Below, in pieces: positions 8,901-16,418 of a stretch of DNA of 64,000 bases. The DNA comes from Fibrobacteria bacterium AD312 (lineage in GTDB: Bacteria; Fibrobacterota; Fibrobacteria; Fibrobacterales; Fibrobacteraceae). How positions within the stretch are numbered: the first letter of the stretch is position 1; each line of letters starts with the position of its first letter. The notes beneath the pieces were generated by a model, which was not told the origin of the DNA, searched no databases, and saw nothing but the letters and a program-made list of their open reading frames with translations. The DNA lies in NCBI GenBank assembly GCA_001462345.1, contig LIUM01000008.1, forward strand, positions 1 through 64,000, given 5' to 3'. The translations under genes and the position numbers were made by a program.

Positions 8901-9086
8901 CGTTGTAATAAGTTGTAGAAATAAAAGTCTCAAAATGCTTTACAGCCTTTTAGATAGGGCAATCGCAGTTATTTTAAAAAAATATTTTTTGATGGATTCA
9001 TTTTAAACAAATGAATAGATATTTACTAAGGTACTGTTTATTATAATCAGTTATTAATGATAGAGTTACTTTTTCAGAGAATAATT

Positions 9087-11081
9087 ATGAATAAATCAAT
9101 ACTTATAGTTGGGGCTTTAGCCTTTCTATTATTCCTTGGCTGTAGTCAAGAGACTACAGCACCTTCAAAAAATGAACCCAATTCCACAAATAATGAAATG
9201 GCAAATTTTAGTTGTAAAACAGAATCGCTTCTTGATAGTAGTGGCATCAAGATTATTTGCGGTGGGGATTCCATAGGTGTTGTTTTTAATGGCTCTAATG
9301 GTACAAAAGGCACTGACGGTGAGGATGGCCAGGATGGTGAGGATGGCATTAACGGAACGAATGGCATCGACGGAACGAATGGCGTTGACGGTAAAGACGG
9401 AACCTCTTGCTCCATTATCCCTTTAGAAAGTATAGATGCACACAAATTGATGTGCGGCGGTGATTCTGTGGGAATCCTATATAATGGTACCAATGGTATT
9501 GATGGCAAAGATGGAACCAATGGCGCAGATGGCAAGGATGGTGTTGATGGCACAGGTTGCACGTCTACTGAAGTGACAAGTGAATATCTCGGAAAAACAG
9601 GCATTCTTGTTCAATGTGGTGATAATGAACCAGTATATATATGGAACGGAAAAGATGGCATTGATGGTGTCGATGGAACAAACGGCGTTGATGGTGTCGA
9701 TGGCACAGATGGTTGTACGTCTACAGCTGTAATAGAAGATATTACGGGGATATCGGGTGTTCGCGTTCAATGTGGTGATGAAGAACCAACTTATGTCTGG
9801 GATGGTGCCGATGGTGCGGATGGAATCAATGGCACAAATGGTGTTGACGGAAAAGATGGTGTTGACGGAATCAATGGAACCAACGGTATTGATGGTAAGG
9901 ATGGTCTTGATGGCACAGGTTGCACATCGACAGCCGTAACAGATGAGCTTACTGGGAAATCAGGCGTTCGCGTCCAATGTGGTGACGGTGAACCAGTGTA
10001 TGTTTGGAACGGTATGGATGGTGAAGATGGCGCTGACGGCGTTTCTTGTTATGTTCAAGAAAATGCGGATTTAAGTGGTTTCGATGTTTACTGTGGTGGC
10101 CTTAAAGTCGGTACGCTTCAAAACGGACAAGATGGAATCAACGGTGTTGATGGTACCAATGGTACAGATGGTAAGAATGGTGTTGATGGCACAGGTTGCA
10201 CATCTACAGCCGTAATAGATAGTGTTACTGGAAAATCAGGCGTTCGCGTCCAATGTGGTGAAGATGAACCCACCTACATTTGGGATGGTGCCGATGGTGT
10301 TACAAATAAGGTCGAAGAGCTTAGTGAACAGTGCTTGGCCATTCGGGCAATAAAAAACGATTTTATTCCAATTACCGATATATTCCCTTGCGTTCGTTCC
10401 AATGAAAAGCTGGCTTTCATTATAAGACATGCGGCCAGAGATCGGGATGCGTCTGGAAGTCTTGCTTCTTTAAACTCCGAAGGCCGAAGTCAATCTTTGG
10501 AATTAGGAGAAAGGCTAAGTGCTACGGGTGATTTCTTCTATATGCATACACATTATTATCGTAATATGGAAACAGTAATGCTGATGGCTCAAGGTAAAGG
10601 GCAAACGATTCCAGATTCTGCTTCTTTGTACAGTGTGATTGAAGACGAATACCATTTGCAAACGCAAGATCTATTAGAGTCTTGGTTTGTAAAAGACGAA
10701 ACTAAAGTTGATGCTTGTAAGAGTCCACAATCTTGGGGCTGGAGTGCTTATTCCAAGTTCGCTTACGAAGAAGAAAATCTAACTGCATGTCAAGCTGCAT
10801 TTTACGATGTAGATGATCGTGTTCAAGATTTTATTGCCAAGTATTTTACTTATGAACAAATGCACGATATGACAATGGCTATCTCTCATGATCAGTTTGT
10901 GGTGCCATTTCTAGTGTCTATTAGTGATCGACAATTGGATTTGCGTTTTCACAATCACGAAAATGATTTCAATTATTGGATTAATTACTTGACTGGAGTG
11001 GCGATTATTGTGGATCCCGATAACCAGGTCACTATAATTCCAGTAAAGTCATTAGATGATGCTTATTTACGTGTTTACTAA
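9087..11081 (+). CDS. lipoprotein with collagen-like repeats and a histidine-phosphatase domain
   Basis: Read from ATG 9087, this gives 664 residues. An upstream start at 9057 would bury the lipoprotein signal. The hydrophobic leader ends with a lipobox-like FLGC (C19). Residues of about 68-410 are Gly-X-Y triplets rich in GTNGxDG and GKDGxDG, broken by seven Cys-pair modules of about 30 residues. Four of those modules are near-identical (GCTSTAV ... VQCGDGEP ... WNG). From about residue 440 comes a histidine-phosphatase-like domain with IIRHAARD (R447, H448) and a second ISHD histidine (H601). The arrangement suggests a surface-anchored stalk displaying a phosphatase-like head. The enzyme's substrate is unknown, and it may be non-catalytic. 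It stands alone with its own terminator. Confidence 0.8.
   Translation: MNKSILIVGALAFLLFLGCSQETTAPSKNEPNSTNNEMANFSCKTESLLDSSGIKIICGGDSIGVVFNGSNGTKGTDGEDGQDGEDGINGTNGIDGTNGVDGKDGTSCSIIPLESIDAHKLMCGGDSVGILYNGTNGIDGKDGTNGADGKDGVDGTGCTSTEVTSEYLGKTGILVQCGDNEPVYIWNGKDGIDGVDGTNGVDGVDGTDGCTSTAVIEDITGISGVRVQCGDEEPTYVWDGADGADGINGTNGVDGKDGVDGINGTNGIDGKDGLDGTGCTSTAVTDELTGKSGVRVQCGDGEPVYVWNGMDGEDGADGVSCYVQENADLSGFDVYCGGLKVGTLQNGQDGINGVDGTNGTDGKNGVDGTGCTSTAVIDSVTGKSGVRVQCGEDEPTYIWDGADGVTNKVEELSEQCLAIRAIKNDFIPITDIFPCVRSNEKLAFIIRHAARDRDASGSLASLNSEGRSQSLELGERLSATGDFFYMHTHYYRNMETVMLMAQGKGQTIPDSASLYSVIEDEYHLQTQDLLESWFVKDETKVDACKSPQSWGWSAYSKFAYEEENLTACQAAFYDVDDRVQDFIAKYFTYEQMHDMTMAISHDQFVVPFLVSISDRQLDLRFHNHENDFNYWINYLTGVAIIVDPDNQVTIIPVKSLDDAYLRVY
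9292..10308 (+). repeat. in-gene collagen-like triplet and Cys-module repeat tract
   Basis: GGNNCNGAYGGN-type nine-base codon triplets are reiterated here and separated by seven modules with a Cys near each end. The four GCTST modules share long stretches at DNA level (for example near 9922, 9982, 10201 and 10246). This offers substrate for slippage or unequal recombination that would change stalk length. Confidence 0.75.
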
Positions 11082-11083
11082 AG

Positions 11084-11105
11084 AAAGTCCGAAAGGACTT
11101 TTTTT
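11084..11105. terminator. bidirectional terminator between convergent genes
   Basis: AAAGTCC-GAAA-GGACTTT, a 7-base stem with a GNRA-type tetraloop, is followed by a T run that overlaps the last codon of the convergent wzm. The stem is A-rich on one side and T-rich on the other, so it can serve both strands. Confidence 0.8.
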
Positions 11106-11949
11106 ATACCGTATCCATAAACGTTTTTTGAATTCGATTAAAAACTAGAATACCAGTACATAAAATTAAAACGGTAAAAATAGCACTATAAAGTAGAGCA
11201 TAAGGGCTATAGCTGCCCACACCCAATGTGGCGTATTTAAATGTTTCGATAATACTTGTGATTGGGTTTAGTGACATTAAAAAGTGCAGTTTTTCATTTT
11301 TAATAGTGCTAAGTGGGTAAATCACTGGCGTGGCATACATCCAAAGCTGAACGCAAAAAGAAAGTAAAAATGTTAAGTCTCGGTATTTGGTTGTCATGGA
11401 AGAAAATAAAATACCAAAACCTAATGCCAGCCCCGCTAGTAAAAGAATTAAAACGGGTGTGAGTAATAAATAGAGGTTGGGTTGAATGGCGGCGTCAGTA
11501 AAAATGAAATAGTAAAGGTAAACAATTAAGAAAAGGCTCATTTGAATTGCTAACCGCACTAAATTTGAGGTCACAGTCGCTAATGGAACAACAAGCCTTG
11601 GAAAATAGACCTTACCAAAGACATGTGTGTTAGAAATAAAAGTGTTCGATGTTTGCGTGAGGGATTCTGAAAAATACTGCCAAAGGCAAATGCCTGCTAA
11701 ATAAAAAAGAGGCTGTGGAAGTCCATCGGTGCTGATTTGCGCAATGCCTCCAAAGACAATCATAAACATAAGAGTGGTTAATATCGGCTGTATAAAAAAC
11801 CAAAGAGGCCCAAGAATCGTCTGCTTATACCAAGTGACAATGTCTCGCTTTACAAACATCCGATATAAATCACGGTATTGCCACAACTCTTTAAAGTCAA
11901 CGTGAAATAAGCTCGTTTTAGGCTTTATAATGGTTGTCCAATCATTCAT
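11104..11949 (-). CDS. wzm: O-polysaccharide-type ABC exporter, permease
   Basis: This 281-residue ABC-2 type membrane protein is the usual size for the Wzm/TagG/KpsM family. The cytoplasmic N-terminus LWQYRDLYRMFVKRDIVTWYKQT and the following TILGPLWFFIQP are the family signature (amphipathic helix, then first span). Six membrane spans follow, with SLNPITSIIETFKY near 225 as the conserved late motif. It pairs with Wzt to flip or extrude the finished polysaccharide from the inner face. Elsewhere wzm directly precedes wzt in one operon. Here 4.6 kb with two opposite-strand genes lies between them, so a single continuous transcript would have to pass antisense through both. Confidence 0.92.
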   Translation of the reverse strand: MNDWTTIIKPKTSLFHVDFKELWQYRDLYRMFVKRDIVTWYKQTILGPLWFFIQPILTTLMFMIVFGGIAQISTDGLPQPLFYLAGICLWQYFSESLTQTSNTFISNTHVFGKVYFPRLVVPLATVTSNLVRLAIQMSLFLIVYLYYFIFTDAAIQPNLYLLLTPVLILLLAGLALGFGILFSSMTTKYRDLTFLLSFCVQLWMYATPVIYPLSTIKNEKLHFLMSLNPITSIIETFKYATLGVGSYSPYALLYSAIFTVLILCTGILVFNRIQKTFMDTV

Positions 11950-12080
11950 ATTTCAAAGATATAAAATAATCTTCCATTGAAGCTGAAAATAGGGGATTAA
12001 GAACAAGTCTAAGGGCCTTAAAAAATTGTTTGAATTGATTCTTTTATAAGTATATTGTTTAGCATCTTTGTTTATGAACG

Positions 12081-13820
12081 GTGAAAAGCAATTATACTTT
12101 TATGATGATGCGTTGTTTAGAAAATATTTTAAGTGGCTTTATGTCTGTGAAGCGTTCTTTGTTGATCGCTCTTGCAATAAATCTTTTCTTTTTAGTGTTG
12201 TGCGTTCTTTTTGGCGACCTTCGTTTTGGTGCTATTGATGATTATTTTATGGCGGCAGTGCTCACTGGTGCTCATGGCGATTCTTATAACCCGCTGATTG
12301 TTTTTGTAAATGCTCTTTATGCTTATGCTCTTTTGCCTTTGTACCATTTGTTTCCTTCGGTGGGTTGGTATTATCTCGGATTAATGGCGAGTGTCTTTTT
12401 TTCTTTTTTAACAATCACATTTATTATACTAGAGGTTCTCGGTCTTCGCTTAGGGTCAGTCCTTTCCGCTTTATTTGTTGCTCTCTTTGCCTCTGATTTT
12501 TATTTGGTCTGCCAGTTTACGCAAACAGCCTCTATTTTATCTGCTTCTGGAATGCTTTGCCTTATTTGGGCTGCTTTTTATAAACGTCACTTAGGCTTTA
12601 TGGTTTGGGGAGCTTTCCTTTTATTTTTAGGCTCTCTGATTCGTTACCAAGCGTTTATGATGGGGCTGCCGTTTTTAGGCATCACCATGCTCTTTTTTAT
12701 AAAAGACTTATGGCCTTCGAAATGGCGCTTAGGTATTACCTTAGCCGTCACTTTAATCGCTATTTTTGCAGCCCATTCTTTTGATCAACAGCTATATCAA
12801 AATAACGAATCTTATAAAGATTTTATGGCCTTCCAAGCGCCTCGTGTTGTGTTAGGGGATGGCAGTGATTATAATCAGCAGGCAGTATATGAAGATCTTG
12901 AAGAAATGGGCTTTTCAGGTCGAGATTTTGCCTTGCTAAAAGATTGGACGTTTTACGATACAGAAACTTTTAGTGTTAAAAACTTAAGCCCTATCGTTCA
13001 AACGATCCCGCGATATAAATATAGTGTCAAATGGCAAAGAATGCCCCAATTTATTTTAAGTGCCTTGATGAAATCAGCGAGATCCCCATTGTTTTGGGCT
13101 TGGGTTATTTTGAGTTTGGCGTTGTTTCAAAGTCGAAAGAAAATGGTTTTTTATCCTTGGGCTACGCTTGGATTAATTTTTTGCTTAATGACCTATTTGT
13201 TAATGATGAATCGCCTAGTTTACCGTGTAGAGAGCGGCTTCTGGCTTTATGCTGCTTGTTTAACAATTCCATTCTTAAAATCTTTTTCACTTTTAGAAAC
13301 GCATAAGATATTTAAAAAATCCTATTGGGTATTTGCATTCTTAACACTGATCGCCGTAGTTAATCTAGTCCAATATGTAAGAGCAGGTGAAATTGTACGA
13401 GACCCTAGCACAGGGGCAAAACGCACATTGACTTTAGAAAATGATTCGACGGATTATGAACAAGTCTTTAAGTATATTGAAGAGCGCCCTGACTTTGTTT
13501 TCTTAACAAGCATGAATGCTTACATGCGTTTTTCTCATCATAAAATGCCCCCTTGGCGTGCAGAGCCTTTTGGCAGTTATAAAAACATAATTCCTCTTGG
13601 GTATTGGACTCCGTATTTACCCGAGGTAACTCGAGAGCTTGAAAAGCGTGGTGTGAAAAATCCAATGAAAGAGGCTATTCAGCCAAACGTGATTGTCATC
13701 AATGAAGGGCGCCTTAATGACTTTTTAGAACGCCATTATTATGACAAAGTCAAAGTCGATACGGTAAAGGCTATTGGAGAGATGATCTTTTATAAGTATT
13801 CATTAGAGGAGGGTTTATGA
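12081..13820 (+). CDS. polytopic membrane protein, probable GT-C-type glycosyltransferase
   Basis: This 579-residue protein has around a dozen hydrophobic spans. The acidic pair GAIDDYFMAAVLTG in the first external loop (near residue 58) is the metal and acceptor motif position of GT-C enzymes, which use polyprenyl-phosphate sugars on the periplasmic side. A C-terminal periplasmic domain of about 130 residues follows the last span. The reading begins with GTG at 12081, but the start is uncertain: an ATG at 12141 (MSVKRSLLIALAINL) would also give a natural membrane N-terminus, and neither has a strong ribosome site. It overlaps the next gene by ATGA, so the two are cotranslated. A role in modifying the surface glycan is inferred. 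Confidence 0.6.
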   Translation: MKSNYTFMMMRCLENILSGFMSVKRSLLIALAINLFFLVLCVLFGDLRFGAIDDYFMAAVLTGAHGDSYNPLIVFVNALYAYALLPLYHLFPSVGWYYLGLMASVFFSFLTITFIILEVLGLRLGSVLSALFVALFASDFYLVCQFTQTASILSASGMLCLIWAAFYKRHLGFMVWGAFLLFLGSLIRYQAFMMGLPFLGITMLFFIKDLWPSKWRLGITLAVTLIAIFAAHSFDQQLYQNNESYKDFMAFQAPRVVLGDGSDYNQQAVYEDLEEMGFSGRDFALLKDWTFYDTETFSVKNLSPIVQTIPRYKYSVKWQRMPQFILSALMKSARSPLFWAWVILSLALFQSRKKMVFYPWATLGLIFCLMTYLLMMNRLVYRVESGFWLYAACLTIPFLKSFSLLETHKIFKKSYWVFAFLTLIAVVNLVQYVRAGEIVRDPSTGAKRTLTLENDSTDYEQVFKYIEERPDFVFLTSMNAYMRFSHHKMPPWRAEPFGSYKNIIPLGYWTPYLPEVTRELEKRGVKNPMKEAIQPNVIVINEGRLNDFLERHYYDKVKVDTVKAIGEMIFYKYSLEEGL

Positions 13821-15004
13821 AACGTTTTCTCTATCCTTTAGTAGCCACAGCTTTGATTACAATTGCACCTTTTTTGCTGACTTTTGAAAAAGGGCAAGAC
13901 ATTGTGCGAGGTCTTTTTGCTCTCAGCATTTTAGCTCTTTTATTATTGTTTACTTTCATCAAAGAACAGCCACTAAAAATAAAGGGGTCGAAAACAGCGC
14001 TTTTAGGGCTTGTAGCACTTTTAGTTTTAGGTGTCGCTTGGATTGATTTGCAAAACATTCTCTTATTACAAAATCGCTCCACAGGGTATTTTGCTTTTAT
14101 TCCTTTAATCACAACGTTCATGGCACTCTTGATTTTAAAACCCATTCAAGCCCTGTCGATGCGTGAGAGTAGCCTTTTTCTATTTCTCTTTTTTGTGGCG
14201 CATTTAGTCTGGATGCAGTTTTCGCCCTCTCAACCATTAGCCGAATTCCCAATCATCAAATCATTAAGTAATACGTCAAAAACAGTCCAACGAGATTCAC
14301 TACCTTCTACTATTAAAGAAGAATATCTTGTGATCGATACCGCGACCATTACAGCACGCTATATAGACTCTTCTAAAAGCAATGTGGTGATACTTGTGGA
14401 GTCTTGGGGCGTTCCACTCGATACTGAATCACGGCAAAAAGCATTTCAAATATTTGACGATTTTTCTGTAATCAAAGGAATCCATTCGAGAGTATATTCT
14501 CGCACGCGAACAGCAGAGCGTGAAGACTTGCTTTTAAGTTGGACTAAAAATGGGAGTAAACGAGATTCCGTATTTATCCCACAAGTCATGTCTCAAAAAC
14601 AAGTGAAAACGAAATTCTTTTTTGGTGGCGATTCCACCGTGCAAAATAGAGAAGATTATATAAGAAATATGGGGTTTGAAGAGGCCTTCTTTTTCCCGTC
14701 TGGAGCAAGTGATTCTCTGATGTTGAGTGTAATCGATTCGACTTTAGCTCTTGGCGAAAATGAAAAGCAATTCATCGCTTGGACTACTCGAGACACGCGT
14801 TTCCCAATTCCAGGAGATGTGTCTACAGTTGAAAAAGTGTATTATGATAAACTTTTGAATACGCTCAAAGGCATCGCTGCATTAGCCCAAAAAAATCCAC
14901 ACGTTCGTTTTATAGTTCAGGGCGACCATGAACCCATCCTCTCACCCGTAGCCTTCCAAGAACGCTTCTACAAACGCTTTGTACCATTCATAATCCTGAA
15001 TTAG
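13817..15004 (+). CDS. alkaline-phosphatase-superfamily (LtaS/EptA-like) membrane protein, 3-prime truncated
   Basis: The first 135 of 395 residues form about four to five membrane spans. A periplasmic domain follows with SNVVILVESWG near 190 (first metal-ligand Glu), RTRTAERED near 235 (probable nucleophile Thr) and VQGDHEPILSP near 375 (Asp/His metal ligands). This is the layout of phosphoglycerol and phosphoethanolamine transferases that decorate envelope glycans. The protein stops just after RFVPFIILN, where relatives continue with a further strand and the DxxPT segment. The stop codon falls at the first copy of the repeat family filling 15005-16418, so the gene has probably been cut short. 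Whether it is still active is unclear. Confidence 0.65.
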   Translation: MKRFLYPLVATALITIAPFLLTFEKGQDIVRGLFALSILALLLLFTFIKEQPLKIKGSKTALLGLVALLVLGVAWIDLQNILLLQNRSTGYFAFIPLITTFMALLILKPIQALSMRESSLFLFLFFVAHLVWMQFSPSQPLAEFPIIKSLSNTSKTVQRDSLPSTIKEEYLVIDTATITARYIDSSKSNVVILVESWGVPLDTESRQKAFQIFDDFSVIKGIHSRVYSRTRTAEREDLLLSWTKNGSKRDSVFIPQVMSQKQVKTKFFFGGDSTVQNREDYIRNMGFEEAFFFPSGASDSLMLSVIDSTLALGENEKQFIAWTTRDTRFPIPGDVSTVEKVYYDKLLNTLKGIAALAQKNPHVRFIVQGDHEPILSPVAFQERFYKRFVPFIILN

Positions 15005-15308
15005 TTTTTTCATGCCGAGACAAGCGTTAGTTTTGCTGGAAATCAATAAGATGCCCCTCTAAACGAATCCAGTTTTTTTATGAAAAACCAAGCGTCTATT
15101 TGTACCACAAGGGTATCATTCTCACTAAAAAGAGCTATGCATGGTTCAACTACAGCGGTAAACCGCTAAGTTTCACGTAAAACTTTTAAGTGTTCATGTT
15201 TACCATAAAGGTATCACTTTCACTAAATGCTAAAGCATATAAGTGTTCGTGTTTTTGAACTTATTTTCGCGAGCCATGCGTGTATGAAAATGAGAAACCC
15301 ATCTAACT

Positions 15309-15422
15309 CAACCCAGTTTTTTCATGAAGAGTCAAGCGTTAATGTTGTACCACAAGGGTATCACTCTCACGTAAGTAGTAAACTACTAAGTGTTCGTGTT
15401 ATTGTAAATCAACTAGCGTAGA
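15309..15422 (+). repeat. 114-bp exact direct repeat, copy 1
   Basis: This is identical base for base to 15784-15897. It contains the CAAGCGTTA core, the TACCACAAGGGTA hairpin and the AGTAGTAAACTACT hairpin. Flanking sequence diverges at both ends. Confidence 0.92.
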
Positions 15423-15545
15423 CGCAAATGACAAAAAACAACTCAGTTAATTAAATGACAGTATCAAAATAGCAGACGAAAATGGCTGTTATTGATGAGC
15501 TTTTTTGAAAAAAAGAAAAGCTCATCTAAACAAACCGAGTTTTTT

Positions 15546-15591
15546 TTATGAAGAACCAAGCGTCATTTGCTTGGAAAGCAAATAGCGAAGG
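15546..15591 (+). repeat. 46-bp exact direct repeat, copy 1
   Basis: This is identical to 16034-16079 and includes the hairpin TTTGCTT-GGA-AAGCAAA. It lies at the same relative place in the second half of each 474-base unit. Confidence 0.9.
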
Positions 15592-15642
15592 CTCGAATAA
15601 AAAAATAATGCACTTCAACTAAATCATAATAGTGAATTACTA

Positions 15643-15717
15643 GACGAAAATGGATTTTACTTTAGAGCGACTCTTGTGTGGCACACAACGGAGCGAGAAA
15701 GTAAAACCATTTCCGTC
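15643..15717. repeat. 75-bp imperfect palindrome
   Basis: The arms run from GACGAAAATGG to CCATTTCCGTC. Inner pairing is TTTTACTTT with AAAGTAAAA, and the tip is TTGTGT-GGC-ACACAA. The symmetry holds over almost the whole length, so transcript or single strand would fold into one long hairpin. Confidence 0.85.
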
Positions 15718-15783
15718 AACAATAGTAGTTTTTGATATTTATTAGAAATGCAATTGCATGAAAATGAGATGCTCATCTAAAAC

Positions 15784-15897
15784 CAACCCAGTTTTTTCAT
15801 GAAGAGTCAAGCGTTAATGTTGTACCACAAGGGTATCACTCTCACGTAAGTAGTAAACTACTAAGTGTTCGTGTTATTGTAAATCAACTAGCGTAGA
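15784..15897 (+). repeat. 114-bp exact direct repeat, copy 2
   Basis: This is identical to 15309-15422, displaced by 475 bases. Confidence 0.92.
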
Positions 15898-16033
15898 TTC
15901 AAATGAAAAAACAATACTATTCAATTAACAAATACTATTAAAATAGCAGACGGAAATGGCTGTTATTGATGAGCTCGTTTTGAAATGTAATAGCACGAAA
16001 AAAGAAAAGTTCATCTAAACAAACCGAGTTTTA

Positions 16034-16079
16034 TTATGAAGAACCAAGCGTCATTTGCTTGGAAAGCAAATAGCGAAGG
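16034..16079 (+). repeat. 46-bp exact direct repeat, copy 2
   Basis: This is identical to 15546-15591, displaced by 488 bases. Confidence 0.9.
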
Positions 16080-16131
16080 TTTGAATAAAAAAAATAATAC
16101 TTTTCAATTAAATCATAATAGTTGCATAGCA

Positions 16132-16256
16132 GACGGAAAGGAGTATTGCTTTAGAACGATTTTGTCCCACAAGGGGATCATTCTCGCTAAATGCTGAAGC
16201 ATAAGCGTTCATGTTATTGTAAATCAACTTAGTGAAAAAGCAATATCGTTTCCGTC
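16132..16256. repeat. inverted repeat with arms of about 21 bp around a hairpin cluster
   Basis: The left arm starts GACGGAAAGGAGTATTGCTT (16132). The right arm ends AAGCAATATCGTTTCCGTC (16256) and is its imperfect complement. The interior holds GTCCCACAAGGGGATC and ATGCT-GA-AGCAT hairpins, so the whole looks like a small element with terminal inverted repeats. Confidence 0.75.
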
Positions 16257-16418
16257 AACAATGGTGTTATTCATAAAAAACGACATAAAGTCAACCAAGC
16301 GAAGAGATAATACCATTTCCGTCAATAACAGTAGTATTGAGATTCAATAGATTAAATGAAAATACCATTTCAATCAATAACAGTGCTTTTGATACGAAAT
16401 GAGATGCAATGAAAAAAA

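Larger units (their letters stand above)
15005..16418. repeat. gene-free array of nested palindromes and direct repeats
   Basis: I see no credible gene in this 1.4-kb stretch. The motif AGTTTTTTNATGAAG, followed by CAAGCGTY, recurs six times (near 15004, 15071, 15316, 15538, 15790 and 16027). Each copy is usually followed by a short hairpin such as TACC-ACAAG-GGTA, AGTAGT-AA-ACTACT or TTTGCTT-GGA-AAGCAAA. A unit of about 474 bases starting at 15284 repeats from 15758. Larger inverted repeats ending in GACGAAA/GACGGAAA and TTTCCGTC enclose some of the hairpins. Further TTTCCGTCAAYAA copies occur towards 16380. Confidence 0.8.

Noticed and set aside
9146-9770. Two open frames on the reverse strand within the collagen-like region (9146-9604 and 9477-9770).
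   Set aside because: They are produced by the repetitive Gly/Asp codons of the forward gene. The translated composition is Pro/Ser or Ile/Asn periodic and has no start signals.
15227-15421. 64-codon open frame on the forward strand.
   Set aside because: It lies within the repeat array, crosses hairpins, has no ribosome site and shows no protein-like composition.
15005-16418. Integron cassette array: CAAGCGTTA resembles the right end of attC sites and some copies have CTAAC upstream.
   Set aside because: The inner L-box pairing of attC is absent, R-box consensus breaks in several copies, the stretches between copies contain no cassette ORFs, and no integrase is present in the window.
15005-16418. 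CRISPR array.
   Set aside because: Repeats are not of uniform length or spacing, the shared blocks exceed 100 bases, and there are no spacer-like unique segments or cas genes.
15005-16418. Retron or diversity-generating element based on the inverted repeats.
   Set aside because: No reverse transcriptase is encoded in the window and no template/variable repeat pair with adenine-biased differences is visible.
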